Positions 32,146-41,016 of a stretch of DNA of 64,000 bases are shown piece after piece. Source of the DNA: Massilia psychrophila (GTDB lineage Bacteria; Pseudomonadota; Gammaproteobacteria; Burkholderiales; Burkholderiaceae_D); the NCBI RefSeq assembly GCF_002760665.1, contig NZ_PDOB01000015.1, positions 43,211-107,210 on the forward strand. The letters are read 5' to 3'. The position numbers and the translations under genes are program-made. The notes below the pieces were generated by a model, which did no database searches, had not been told where the DNA came from, and worked only from the letters and a program-made list of their open reading frames with translations. Each line of letters opens with the position of its first letter. The first letter of the stretch is position 1.

Positions 32146-32544
32146 CTACTTGCGCGGCGCCGGCTTGCCGGCCAGGCTATCTGCCACCGCACCGGCGACC
32201 GAACCGGCCGGCGTTTTTCCGCCGTCCGCTGGCAGGTTGCCCAGTTCGCGTACCCGGTCCGATTGCTGGTCCAGGCTGACTTCCTCGGCGACGTCGCGCG
32301 TTTCGTCGCCTTCCACCTTCGGCAGCAGGGACTCGCTGCGTTCACCGGCGGGAGCTTGAGCGTCGCCAGTGGTTTGCTGCTGCTCAGTAACCGCTTCGTC
32401 CGGGCTGACTTCGTCGGTAAGAACATCGCGCGTTTCGTCGCCTTCGACCCTCGGCGCCGGCGATGCGCCTGGTGTAATGGCGCCGACGCCGGCGGTATTG
32501 TGCTGCTGCTGGCCGAGCTTTTCTTCCTTGTTTTGCTGGGTCAT
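32146..32544 (-). CDS. Acidic hydrophilic protein with duplicated KVEGDETRDV-type motif
   Basis: A 132-residue, almost wholly charged and polar protein (Glu, Asp, Gln, Ala, Gly), without a signal or membrane part. It contains two copies of a short motif, RVEGDETRDVLTDEVSPDE and KVEGDETRDVAEEVSLDQ, 40-50 residues apart. The start ATG 32544 has a GGGAG ribosome-binding sequence 8 bases upstream. Sequence texture suggests an intrinsically disordered protein, perhaps a stress-type (general stress/desiccation) protein. It sits just downstream of a Crp-like regulator gene (same strand) with 59 bp between. No family recognised. Confidence 0.6.
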   Translation of the reverse strand: MTQQNKEEKLGQQQHNTAGVGAITPGASPAPRVEGDETRDVLTDEVSPDEAVTEQQQTTGDAQAPAGERSESLLPKVEGDETRDVAEEVSLDQQSDRVRELGNLPADGGKTPAGSVAGAVADSLAGKPAPRK

Positions 32545-32603
32545 CAATGTCTCCCGCCAGGCAGTGTCCTGCCCGTGTTTAAGTAAAAAATAAAAAATAA
32601 AAA

Positions 32604-33320
32604 TCAGGCCGCCATCAGCCTTGCGAACTGGGCGACGTTCGACGCATAGCATTCGCAACTGGCCTCTTCGAGGCCCTCGCGGTTGAGTATCATCATTGCG
32701 CCCCGGCTATATTTGATGAATCCGGCCTGTTGAAAAGCGCCTGCCACCAGGCTCACGCTTGGCCGGTGTACGCCGAGCATGTCGGCGATAAAGTCCTGGG
32801 TGAGGAAAAACTCGTCGCCGTCGACCCGGTCGTGCGTCATCAGGACCCAGCGCGCGAAGCGTTCTTCGACATTGTGCAAGCGGTTGCAGGCGACCGACTG
32901 CGACACCTGCGAGAGGTAGGCCAGCAGATAGCGTTGGGTAACGCGGCGCAGCGGCGTGTCGCCGGCAATCGCAGCACGAAAAGCGGCGACCGGCATGCGC
33001 AGGCTCGGTCCTTCGACCTGGCAAACAGTGGTTTCGATCCACTCGTCGCCGCCGACCAGCAGTTCGATTCCGAAAAACCCCTCCTTGCCAATGGTCCCGA
33101 CCTTGACCGCGGTGCCGCTTTCCATGAAGGCCAGCACCGACAATACGCCACCGCATGGAAAATATACATTGGTGGCGGGCTTGCCGCGTTCTCCGACAAC
33201 AGCCTTCCTGTGCAGGTGGGCGGGGAAGAGATCAGGGGCGATCTCGCGGTACTCGGACTCGCTCAGGCTGGCAAGCAACTGGTTGCCGCCCGCAATAGGG
33301 CAGGGAGAAAGCGTGGACAT
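32604..33320 (-). CDS. Crp/Fnr family transcription regulator
   Basis: A 238-residue regulator. The N-terminal cyclic-nucleotide-binding-like barrel (about 25-140) includes YFPCGGVLSVLAFMESGTAVKVGTIGKEGFFG; it lacks the R-S-T/A pair that contacts cAMP, so its ligand is unknown. The C-terminal winged helix (about 160-225) has DFIADMLGVHRPSVSLVAGAFQQAGFI. It lacks the N-terminal Fnr cysteine set. It lies upstream of the acidic-protein gene on the same strand and may control it. Members of this group often respond to stress or surface cues. Confidence 0.86.
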   Translation of the reverse strand: MSTLSPCPIAGGNQLLASLSESEYREIAPDLFPAHLHRKAVVGERGKPATNVYFPCGGVLSVLAFMESGTAVKVGTIGKEGFFGIELLVGGDEWIETTVCQVEGPSLRMPVAAFRAAIAGDTPLRRVTQRYLLAYLSQVSQSVACNRLHNVEERFARWVLMTHDRVDGDEFFLTQDFIADMLGVHRPSVSLVAGAFQQAGFIKYSRGAMMILNREGLEEASCECYASNVAQFARLMAA

Positions 33321-33526
33321 TGGCGCGATCGGCTAGTAGAAAAGGGGCGGCGGCCTGCCTGGTTCGAAGGGGGTGTCTTACCCACAGTTGGACCTGCCAG
33401 TGCTTGATTGGTTCGCGCGAATTTAGCGCTAATTCAGCCGTTTCACTTCATATGTATGGACTAATACAGACATGCATACGCATGCCTGTGTAAGCTATTT
33501 CCCTCGTTTTAACCAAGGATCATCCA

Positions 33527-35770
33527 ATGAGGATTCAGACGACTGGCAGTGCGGCACCGGCGATGGCGCTATGGGGTGGGCTCGAGTGCACGCTGAACCG
33601 GGTAAGGGACAATTATTTCAGCCAGATGGAGCGCAACGGCCACGCCGAGCGCTTGCAGGACCTCGAGCGGTTCGCCTCGCTGGGCGTGCGCGCCATCCGC
33701 TACCCGGTCTTGTGGGAGCGCACCGCGCCGGAAGCGTTGGCAGACGCCGACTGGACCTGGTCCGACGAGCGGCTGCCGGCCTTGCGCGATCTGGGCGTCA
33801 CACCGATCGTCGGCCTGCTGCACCATGGCAGCGGGCCGCGCCATACCAGCCTGGTGGCCGCGGACTTTGCCGACAAACTCGCCGCCTATGCCGGCGCGGT
33901 GGCCGCCCGTTATCCTTGGGCCGAATTTTATACGCCGGTCAATGAGCCGCTTACCACCGCCCGTTTCAGCGGCCTTGCCGGTGCCTGGTATCCGCACGGG
34001 AGCGACGACCGCACCTTCGTCCAGGCACTGTTGAACCAATGCCGCGGCACGGTGCTGGCGATGCGCGCCATACGGCAAGTCAATCCCGATGCCAAGCTGG
34101 TGCAGACCGATGACATCAGCAAAACGTACGGGACGCGCGAAATGGCGCCACTGGTACATTTTTATAATGAACGGCGCTGGCTCAGTTGGGACTTGTTGTG
34201 CGGCATGGTCGACAGCCGCCATGCGCTGTGGGATTACTTGGTCGGCACTGGCATCGATCCGGCCGAGCTTCTCTGGTTGCGTGACAATCCGTGCCCGCCC
34301 GACATCATCGGCGTGAATTATTACGCGACCAGCGAGCGCTGGCTCGACCACCGGGTCGAATGCTTCCCGGCGAGCCATCGCCACACTTACCGGGATGTCC
34401 ACCATGCCGACATGGAGACGTCGCGCGTGCTGGCCACGCCGACCGCCGGCATCGGGCCCTTGCTGCGCGAAGTGTGGGAACGCTACAGCCTGCCGGTGGC
34501 GGTGACGGAAGCGCACATCGACGCCAATCGCGAGGACCAGCTGCGCTGGCTGCTGGAAATCTGGGAAGCGGCCGTCAACGAACGCAAGGCCGGCGCCGAC
34601 ATCCGGGCGGTGACGGTATGGGCGCTGCTCGGCTCGTACGACTGGAACTGCCTGGTCACCGAGTGCAATGGCTACTATGAACCGGGACCGTTCGACGTGC
34701 GCGGCGAGCAGCCGCGCCCGACCGCGCTCGCCGCGCTGATGCGCGAACTGGCGACCGGCCGGCCGCACGCCAGCCCGGTGTTGCAGGGGCAGGGCTGGTG
34801 GCGCCGCCCCGGGCGTTTCCTGGTGCGCCCGGTGGCAACCCCGGGCGAGGTGGCCGACCTGGCCACGTTTCGCCACCATGGCCGCAACCAGGTTCAGCAA
34901 CCGATCCTGATCACCGGCGCCAGCGGCACCCTCGGCAGCGCGTTTGCGCGCCTGTGCGAAAGGCGCCACCTGGCTTACCGCATCGTCACGCGGGCCGAAA
35001 TGGACATGGCCGATCCGGCCGCGGTGGCGGCGGCCATCGTGCGCTACCGGCCGTGGGCGGTGATCAACGCCGCCGGCTACGTGCGGGTCGACCAGGCCGA
35101 AGCCGATGCCGAGCGCTGCTTTCGCGACAACACGACGGCGCCGACCATCCTGGCGCTGGCCTGCATCCGCCATGGCCTGCGCTTCACGACGTTCTCGAGC
35201 GACCTGGTGTTCGACGGCAAGCAAACCACGCCGTACGTCGAGTCGGACGCGACGTCGCCGGTTGGCGTGTACGGACAGAGCAAGGCGGAGGCGGAGCGCC
35301 GCGTGCTGGACGCCAACCCGCAGGCGCTGGTGATCCGCAGCAGCGCATTTTTCGGCCCGTGGGACGGTCACAACTTCGTCAGCCTGGCGCTCGACGCGAT
35401 GGAAAATGGCGCCCCGTTCGCCGCCGCCGCCGACCTGATCGTCACGCCGACCTATGTGCCGGACCTGGTGAACACGTGCCTGGACCTGATGATCGACAAT
35501 GAACACGGCATCTGGCACCTCAGCAATGGCACTGCCGTGACGTGGGCGCAGCTGGCATCGATGGCCGCCGAGGCGGCTGACGTCGACGGGTCGTGCGTGG
35601 AGGCGATGTCATCGGCGCGGCTGGGCTACCTCGCCAGGCGGCCTGCCTACAGCGCGCTCGGCAGCGAACGCGCGCCGCTGTTGCCGTCGCTGTCGGACGC
35701 GTTGACGCGCTACGCCGGCGTGCGCGCCGAGCGCAACGCGCGCACGGGCGAGATCCGGCGCGTGGTGTAA
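33527..35770 (+). CDS. Fusion of a GH1-like glycoside hydrolase and an RmlD-like sugar-nucleotide reductase
   Basis: A 747-residue two-domain protein. The N-terminal part (about 12-415) is a GH1-like TIM barrel with the acid/base motif P-V-N-E140-P and the nucleophile segment V-T-E328-A-H. The C-terminal part (about 458-730) is an NADP-binding extended SDR like dTDP-4-dehydrorhamnose reductase: ILITGASGTLGSAF, AVINAAGYVRVDQAEAD, FSSDLVFDGK and the catalytic Y-x-x-x-K in GVYGQSKAE. Fusion is odd because hydrolases and RmlD act on different sugar pools. An AAGGA ribosome-binding sequence precedes the ATG. No signal peptide. It stands alone; no neighbouring rml or polysaccharide genes are seen. 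Confidence 0.88.
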   Translation: MRIQTTGSAAPAMALWGGLECTLNRVRDNYFSQMERNGHAERLQDLERFASLGVRAIRYPVLWERTAPEALADADWTWSDERLPALRDLGVTPIVGLLHHGSGPRHTSLVAADFADKLAAYAGAVAARYPWAEFYTPVNEPLTTARFSGLAGAWYPHGSDDRTFVQALLNQCRGTVLAMRAIRQVNPDAKLVQTDDISKTYGTREMAPLVHFYNERRWLSWDLLCGMVDSRHALWDYLVGTGIDPAELLWLRDNPCPPDIIGVNYYATSERWLDHRVECFPASHRHTYRDVHHADMETSRVLATPTAGIGPLLREVWERYSLPVAVTEAHIDANREDQLRWLLEIWEAAVNERKAGADIRAVTVWALLGSYDWNCLVTECNGYYEPGPFDVRGEQPRPTALAALMRELATGRPHASPVLQGQGWWRRPGRFLVRPVATPGEVADLATFRHHGRNQVQQPILITGASGTLGSAFARLCERRHLAYRIVTRAEMDMADPAAVAAAIVRYRPWAVINAAGYVRVDQAEADAERCFRDNTTAPTILALACIRHGLRFTTFSSDLVFDGKQTTPYVESDATSPVGVYGQSKAEAERRVLDANPQALVIRSSAFFGPWDGHNFVSLALDAMENGAPFAAAADLIVTPTYVPDLVNTCLDLMIDNEHGIWHLSNGTAVTWAQLASMAAEAADVDGSCVEAMSSARLGYLARRPAYSALGSERAPLLPSLSDALTRYAGVRAERNARTGEIRRVV

Positions 35771-36050
35771 CAAGGCAAATGATTACCTGCCGTTGACCGG
35801 TGGCCGCGCCCGTGTTTGTGGCGTGCGTGCGACGCCGGCGTGTTGCGAAGGGGCTACGGAGCGCTGCATTTATGCTGGTCGCTATAAACTCCGAGCTTTC
35901 AATCTATGTCATTGATATTGTTGAGTTTTCTCATCCATTACCCAGTTACTTCAGGCTGCAATTGCGGCCGGGCGGGGTGGGAATCAATGAAAAATCGGCG
36001 CCGATGCAAAGGTGCCTAGAGAAACCCCAACCCCCATCAGGAGATCGGCA

Positions 36051-36767
36051 ATGAATAAGCAATTGAAAGCATTACTGGGCGTATCGATCGTCGCCGCCAT
36101 GTTCGGTACGTCCACGGCGCAAGCGCAATCGTCAGGCTCCAGCGGATCGAGCGGCACCAGCGGTTCGCAGGCAACCGACCAAAGCTCGGGCGCCTCGCCC
36201 GGCGATATGACCGGTACCCCTACCAAGAAAGAGAAGAAGCAGAAGAAGTATGGCGCCGCTTCCGGCAGCAGCGGCAGCAGCGGCAGCCCCGGTACCACCG
36301 GGGCTTCGATAGGCGAAGGCGGCACCAGCTCGAGCGGCGTCGGTGGCACCAGCGGCGCGGGCGGCTCCAGCGGCTCCACCGGCGTCAGCGGCACCAGCGG
36401 CGCGGGCGGCAGCAGCGGCAGCAGCGGCAGCAGCGGCTCGATGGACTCCGGATCGAGTGGTTCGATGGGTACTGGTTCGAGCGGTTCCAGTGGCTCAAGC
36501 GGCTCAAGCGGCTCAATGGGCTCCGGCTCGAGTGGTTCGACGGGCACTGGTTCGAGCGGTTCCAGTGGCTCAAGCGGCTCAATGGGCTCCGGCTCGAGCG
36601 GTTCCAGTGGATCGAGCGGCACCAATGGATCGAGCGGCTCAGGCGGCTCGATGGGTTCCGGCTCAAGCGGCAGCAGCGGAACCAGCGGCAGCGGGACCAG
36701 CGGGAGTGGAACCAGTGGAACCAGCGGAACCAGCGGGACCAGTACACCCAGCGGTAGCGGGCGCTAA
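36051..36767 (+). CDS. Secreted Ser/Gly-rich repeat protein
   Basis: A 238-residue protein with a signal peptide (LLGVSIVAAMFGTSTAQA) and a mature part made of GSSGSSGSSG-like repeats, interrupted by KKEKKQKKYGAAS at about residues 60-75 and by MGSGSSGS, TGTGSSGS and GTSGAGGSSG variants. Codons alternate (AGC, TCG, GGC, GGT), so the repeats arose by slippage over time. It has an AGGAG ribosome-binding sequence. The protein is probably extracellular and disordered, or a matrix-like material; no domain is known. It is the only gene between 35.8 and 36.9 kb. Its length probably varies between strains. Confidence 0.75.
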   Translation: MNKQLKALLGVSIVAAMFGTSTAQAQSSGSSGSSGTSGSQATDQSSGASPGDMTGTPTKKEKKQKKYGAASGSSGSSGSPGTTGASIGEGGTSSSGVGGTSGAGGSSGSTGVSGTSGAGGSSGSSGSSGSMDSGSSGSMGTGSSGSSGSSGSSGSMGSGSSGSTGTGSSGSSGSSGSMGSGSSGSSGSSGTNGSSGSGGSMGSGSSGSSGTSGSGTSGSGTSGTSGTSGTSTPSGSGR

Positions 36768-36821
36768 CCAGCAGTGAGCGACCGTGCAGTTGCAGTGCGG
36801 CCGCATCGTAAGCATCGTGCA

Positions 36822-36846
36822 AACACCAACCGAGCTGGTTGGTGTC
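36822..36846. terminator. Hairpin between the Ser/Gly-rich gene and the old yellow enzyme gene
   Basis: ACACCAACC and GGTTGGTGT (36823-36831 and 36837-36845) form a 9-bp stem with a 5-base loop. There is no T tract on either strand. It lies between two convergent genes, so it could serve both. Confidence 0.55.
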
Positions 36847-36881
36847 TGCATGTGCGGGCGTCTTGCTGCGGCTTACGACTG

Positions 36882-38015
36882 CTAGGTCGGATGCGCTTCC
36901 AGGTCGGCTTCGGACTGCTCTGCGTTCATTGCCGGATAATCGATGTAACCTTCGGCGCCGCCGCCATAGAAGGTTTGCGGGTTCGGCTTGTTGAGCGCCG
37001 CGCCCCGGCGGAAACGTTCGGGCAGGTCGGGGTTGGCGATGAACAGCTGGCCAAAGGCGATCAGGTCGGCTTTTCCTTCGCGCAGTGCCTCTTCGGCGCG
37101 TTGCTGGTCGTAACCGCCGGCGACGATGATGGTGCCGGGGTAGAACGGGCGGAAAAAGCTGGCTGACAGGTCGGCATTAGGATGCTCGCCCTGCGTTATC
37201 GCCGGCTCGATCAGGTGCAGGTATGCCAGGTTCAGCGTTGCCATGCGGCGCACCACGTAGCCGAAGGTGGCTTGCGGATGGCAGTCGCACATATCGTTGA
37301 AGCTGCCGCCAGGCGACAGGCGCACACCGACGCGCTCGCTCCCCCATACCTCGCTCACCGCGTCGATCACGTCGAACAACAGGCGCGCGCGATTCTCGAC
37401 GCTGCCGCCATACTCGTCGGTGCGCTGGTTGGTGCCGTCCTCGAGGAACTGGTCGAGCAGGTAGCCATTGGCGCCGTGCACTTCGATGCCGTCGAAACCG
37501 GCCGCTTTTGCATTTTCGGCGCCATGGCGGAAGTCGGCGACAACGCGCGGCAGCTCGTTCGTTGCGAGCGCGCGCGGGACCGGGATGTCTTTGAAACCCT
37601 CGGCTGTATAGGTCTGCACGCCGCGCGGGGCGATCGCCGACGGCGCCACCGGCAGCTGGCCGTCCCGGAAGTCGGGATGCGAGATACGGCCGACGTGCCA
37701 CAGTTGCATGAAGATCAGGGCGCCCTTGGCATGAACCGCGTCGGTCACCTGTTTCCAGTGCGCGACCTGGTCCAGGCTGTGGATGCCCGGCGTGGCGACA
37801 TAGCCCTGGCCGTCCGGGCTGGCCTGGGTCGCTTCGGTGATGATCAGCCCGGCCCCGGCGCGCTCGCTGTAGTAGGCCGCGGCCATGGCCGACGGAAGGT
37901 TACCCGGCTCGGCGCGGCTGCGCGTCAGGGGCGCCATTACCATGCGGTTCTTCAGTTGCAATGTGCCGAACTGGTACGGCGCCAGCAGGTCTGCTGGTTG
38001 GGTGTTGGCGTTCAT
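36882..38015 (-). CDS. Old yellow enzyme family alkene reductase (NemA-like)
   Basis: A 377-residue FMN-dependent reductase. Typical OYE parts: FGTLQLKNRMVMAPLTRSRA, the GLIITEATQASPDGQGYVATPG segment, the substrate-binding pair in GIEVHGANGYLLDQFLEDGTNQRTDEYGGSVENRARLLFDV, and a C-terminal GKADLIAFGQLFIANPDLPERF. These reduce activated C=C bonds or nitro groups with NADPH. The start ATG 38015 has AAGGAG upstream. It is divergent from the DUF2945 gene region and alone in its unit. In related loci a TetR/MarR regulator is adjacent; none is seen here. Confidence 0.92.
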   Translation of the reverse strand: MNANTQPADLLAPYQFGTLQLKNRMVMAPLTRSRAEPGNLPSAMAAAYYSERAGAGLIITEATQASPDGQGYVATPGIHSLDQVAHWKQVTDAVHAKGALIFMQLWHVGRISHPDFRDGQLPVAPSAIAPRGVQTYTAEGFKDIPVPRALATNELPRVVADFRHGAENAKAAGFDGIEVHGANGYLLDQFLEDGTNQRTDEYGGSVENRARLLFDVIDAVSEVWGSERVGVRLSPGGSFNDMCDCHPQATFGYVVRRMATLNLAYLHLIEPAITQGEHPNADLSASFFRPFYPGTIIVAGGYDQQRAEEALREGKADLIAFGQLFIANPDLPERFRRGAALNKPNPQTFYGGGAEGYIDYPAMNAEQSEADLEAHPT

Positions 38016-38331
38016 GGTTTTCTCCTTTTGATTGGTCAATCCGACCAGTCTAGGGAAAGCACGGCGCGCGTCAAACGCTATTCAAACGTGCGCCTCTCAG
38101 GTGTCGGCGCTGCCGGCATTGCCAGTGCGTCAGGTCGCGGATCGCTTGTTCCTTGGCCTTCGCGTCGATCTCGATTGATTACGTCCAGGCTCTTCGCTGA
38201 CGGCGCATACGGTTTAGCGTCAGCCGAGTTTATCAGGAGCATGGCAACCAGGGGCCGCCAGCTGCGCCTTCGGGTTGCGGAACTAAATCGGCAAGCGCGA
38301 CTCGCATGGTTATCACTTCAAGGAGCGCACC
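38016..38331. other. Intergenic region without recognised gene
   Basis: Between the old yellow enzyme start and the DUF2945 gene. On the reverse strand a short run reads EIDAKAKEQAIRDLTHW, like the end of a charged protein, but there is no start codon in frame. No promoter could be assigned with confidence. Confidence 0.4.
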
Positions 38332-38541
38332 ATGACGGACGCATTCAAGGTTGGCGACAAGGTTCAATGGCATTCACCGCAAGGAACAATACAGGGCACG
38401 ATCAAGAAAAGGCTGACTTCGCCCGTGACCATCAAGGGCCACGAAGTTGCCGCCTCGCCCGAGAACCCGGAGTTCCTGGTCGTCAGCGACAAGTCGGGCG
38501 CTGAAGCCGCACACAAGGCCTCGGCGCTTAAAAAAGCATGA
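38332..38541 (+). CDS. DUF2945 / HVA1 (Tudor-like) family small protein
   Basis: A 69-residue cytoplasmic protein with the DUF2945 pattern KVGDKVQWHSPQGTIQGTIKKRLTSP and a C-terminal KASALKKA. The fold is a small beta barrel of the Tudor/SH3 type. It is widespread in bacteria and fungi, and of unknown function; some are stress-inducible. The start has AAGGAG 7 bases upstream. It has no operon neighbour. Confidence 0.88.
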   Translation: MTDAFKVGDKVQWHSPQGTIQGTIKKRLTSPVTIKGHEVAASPENPEFLVVSDKSGAEAAHKASALKKA

Positions 38542-38959
38542 AGGAACGGTCACTGGACGGCCGGCAGGGACATTGCCTGGCAGGTATCCACTGGTTCGCT
38601 GGCCAGCCGTTAATCCTCGAAGGAGGGAGTCGCCGACATGGGCAGCGCGGAAATGCCGGGCACCGCAGAAGCGAGCTTGATGACGGATCGTCGTCTTCTC
38701 AAACCAATGGCGCAATCCGGGGCGAGTGGTCACGCGTTTCGCGCGACTCGACCTAAAAGCTGAAGAACCGGCCGCGTTGTAATCGCTTGTAAAAATTCAA
38801 TTGCGCGCACGTAAGGACGGCGTTTAGAGTTAGATCTGGCTTCTCCAAACGTTTGCAGGATTTGGATCAAACCAAACGTGCACCGCCGTTTTTTGTCAGG
38901 CCGCGTCGGGTGGTTGGGCTAATGGTCCGACTTTTATCAGCAAATTCGTGGAGTAGTCG
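38542..38959. other. Intergenic region without recognised gene
   Basis: No ORF here has a plausible ribosome-binding site and protein-like texture. The overlapping short frames read as arginine-rich shadows. Codon bias is lost across the stretch. Confidence 0.4.
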
Positions 38960-39184
38960 ATGGACGGAAAAGATTTTATTCTTCATGCCAAGCGCGACGC
39001 CATCCTGATTGCGGCATTGCGCCACGCTTTGGGCGCAACGGAGCTGACCAATGGGAGCGCCGTCAGGATGGACGGCGTCCGAGGAATTTTATATTACGAA
39101 CCGCACATAGAAAAACTGAAAATGGCGCTTCTCCTTCTAGGAGTGGACGCGGCGGAGCATTCGCAATCCATGCTGCGGCAGTAA
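38960..39184 (+). CDS. Hypothetical protein (74 aa)
   Basis: A 74-residue soluble protein with GGAG 7 bases before the ATG. The sequence MDGKDFILHAKRDAILIAAL is amphipathic, followed by LGATELTNGSAVRMDGVRGIL and LKMALLLLGVDAAEHSQSML. It looks like a real small helical protein but no family is recognised. Isolated; next to the tyrosinase gene end on the opposite strand. Confidence 0.5.
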   Translation: MDGKDFILHAKRDAILIAALRHALGATELTNGSAVRMDGVRGILYYEPHIEKLKMALLLLGVDAAEHSQSMLRQ

Positions 39185-39232
39185 TTGGGTGGGCCAGGGT
39201 CGCGGCCTGCCCGAAGTCACTGAATAACGACA

Positions 39233-39257
39233 GCCGTGCCAAAGTGCCGGGCACGGC
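39233..39257 (-). terminator. Hairpin at the tyrosinase 3' end
   Basis: GCCGTGCC (39233-39240) pairs with GGCACGGC (39250-39257) across a 9-base loop, 8 bases beyond the tyrosinase stop. No T tract. A plausible terminator for the reverse-strand gene. Confidence 0.5.
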
Positions 39258-39264
39258 GGCAAAC

Positions 39265-40755
39265 TTAGCAATAGCACGGTCCCGGCCGGCCCCGGGGGCT
39301 GGCATCCCAAGGCGGCACAGTCGATACTTCGATGCGTACGTCCCCTAGCTTCAGTACCGCGCCGCGGGGATGGTTTTCGCCGCTGATCCGCACCAGCGAG
39401 ACAGTGACATCCTGCAGTTCGAAGGCGGAGAGCTGCGACAGCACGTCGGTAGCCTGGTACTCCAGCTTGGCTAGCCCATGGTGCGCGGCGCCTGCGACCT
39501 CGAACGCACCTACGGTGCCGAGGAAGTACCTGCGGGCACGCTCGGCATCGGTGATAAAAGGCAGATTGATATAGACATTATAAAAATATCCGCCCTTGGC
39601 GCCAGCGCCGAGCAGCAGCAACTTGTCCAGCACGACGACGACCGACTGAAAGTTGCCTGACGGGATTTGTGGCGGCGGCCTGGCTGCCACGGTTATGGTG
39701 TCTTGCAACATTTGCAGGCTTGACGCGGCTAGCGGCAAGCGCGCGCTGACGGAGGTTTCGGCAAGAACCACGCCGGACACGCCGCCAAGCGAGCGTTGGT
39801 TGGCAGAAACGGCGCGCGCGGCCGTCGCCGGGAAATCGCCGGTACCGGGACGGGTCAGCAATGACGCCGCCTGGGCTTGCACCAGCTTGATCGGGCTGTC
39901 AGGGTTGGCGCGCGCCAAAGGCGGAAGTGCGGTCGGCTTCGTATTGTCGCTATAGCCGAAGTTTAGCCAGCCGGGATAGTAAGTTCGGTAGCGCGGCATC
40001 GTCAGTCCGGGCGCATAAGTGAAATTGCCTGCCCAATAGGGGCTGCTCGTTGATGCACTGTACGGATTGCTGGTACCTGGTATCCCTTTGCCATCAGGCA
40101 GCGCCCATGCATGCCAGAGGCGGTCAATGTTGGCATGGTGCAGAAAGAAGATCGGGTCCCGCGGCGACGTCATGGTCGCCATTGCACCGCCGATCAGGTT
40201 ATGTACCGGATTATGCGGTGCCGACTCGATCTTCGGCTCAAAGGCATTCATCGTCCCATGCTGGAAATTCCAGACGCCGGAAGCGAACGGCGACATCGTC
40301 AGCGCATTGTAGACATTGGTGCCAGTGCGCGGCATATATAAGGGATTGCCTGGGGTCGGGTCGGTGAACTCCACTGGCATTTTTGGAAATTTGTAGTAGT
40401 TCCAGTACGGCATGCTGAGCGTATTATCTTGGGAGACGAGGCGCATCTGCTGCTCGAGAAAATGCAGATAGCCACGATGCCAAGCCAGGAAGTACGGAGT
40501 GCCATGCGGACAGTAATTTACGTGGGCATTGGTCCAGTATGCCCACGACGACGAACTCGCTGCATTCGTATTTGCCTTCATTTTGCGTAAAGCATTGAGG
40601 AAGGAGGCATATTGCGGCGTGGTTTTAAATTGTTGCCATTCAAGCCGGGTTTGGGTTGCCGCTTGACTAAAGCCGAGGCGGGGAAAAGACAATGATGCGG
40701 CGGCGATTGCGGACGTGCCGATAAAGACGCGCCTGCCGAGAAGTAGAGAAGACAT
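39265..40755 (-). CDS. Tat-exported tyrosinase / polyphenol oxidase-like protein
   Basis: A 496-residue protein with a Tat-like signal (LGRRVFIGTSAIAAASL). The first copper site has H78 (TNAHVNY), H84 (CPHG) and H93 (AWHRGY); a Cys two residues before H84 could make the Cys-His thioether bond seen in many tyrosinases. The second site has two His in PHNPVHNLIGG and one in FFLHHANIDRLW. Tyrosinases oxidise phenols to quinones with a type 3 dicopper site. A long C-terminal extension of about 200 residues follows the catalytic domain and ends in CYC. Start ATG 40755 puts the Tat signal at the N-terminus. Confidence 0.9.
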   Translation of the reverse strand: MSSLLLGRRVFIGTSAIAAASLSFPRLGFSQAATQTRLEWQQFKTTPQYASFLNALRKMKANTNAASSSSWAYWTNAHVNYCPHGTPYFLAWHRGYLHFLEQQMRLVSQDNTLSMPYWNYYKFPKMPVEFTDPTPGNPLYMPRTGTNVYNALTMSPFASGVWNFQHGTMNAFEPKIESAPHNPVHNLIGGAMATMTSPRDPIFFLHHANIDRLWHAWALPDGKGIPGTSNPYSASTSSPYWAGNFTYAPGLTMPRYRTYYPGWLNFGYSDNTKPTALPPLARANPDSPIKLVQAQAASLLTRPGTGDFPATAARAVSANQRSLGGVSGVVLAETSVSARLPLAASSLQMLQDTITVAARPPPQIPSGNFQSVVVVLDKLLLLGAGAKGGYFYNVYINLPFITDAERARRYFLGTVGAFEVAGAAHHGLAKLEYQATDVLSQLSAFELQDVTVSLVRISGENHPRGAVLKLGDVRIEVSTVPPWDASPRGRPGPCYC

Positions 40756-41016
40756 GCGATATCTCCAGGAAGGGTTGTAAACTTTTTCGTCCCGATTTAA
40801 TAATAGTTTTGCTCGCTTTCGTTTGACGCCATTGAGATGTTTTAAGTTCGAGGGCTGATTAACGATATTGCGTCTGACTCGCATGCTCGTTTACGTCACG
40901 GTGCGCGTCCAGGCGCACTGGATGTTCGCTATAACCGGTGGCGTCTGCCGCAAGGTGTGGCCGCGGCTTCGGTCGCCACTGTCGAATTTTCTACCGATTT
41001 TCTACCGATACACTTC
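40756..41016. other. Intergenic region upstream of tyrosinase
   Basis: No gene is supported. A direct repeat of TTTTCTACCGA occurs twice (about 40987-41008). The tyrosinase promoter should lie here on the reverse strand but no convincing -35/-10 pair was fixed. Confidence 0.3.

Noticed and set aside
33569..35518. 649-codon open frame on the reverse strand
   Set aside because: It is antisense to the GH1-RmlD gene, rich in His/Arg/Gln as typical of high-GC shadow frames, and shows no domain.
38538..38756. 72-codon ORF after DUF2945
   Set aside because: No ribosome-binding site, no protein-like texture.
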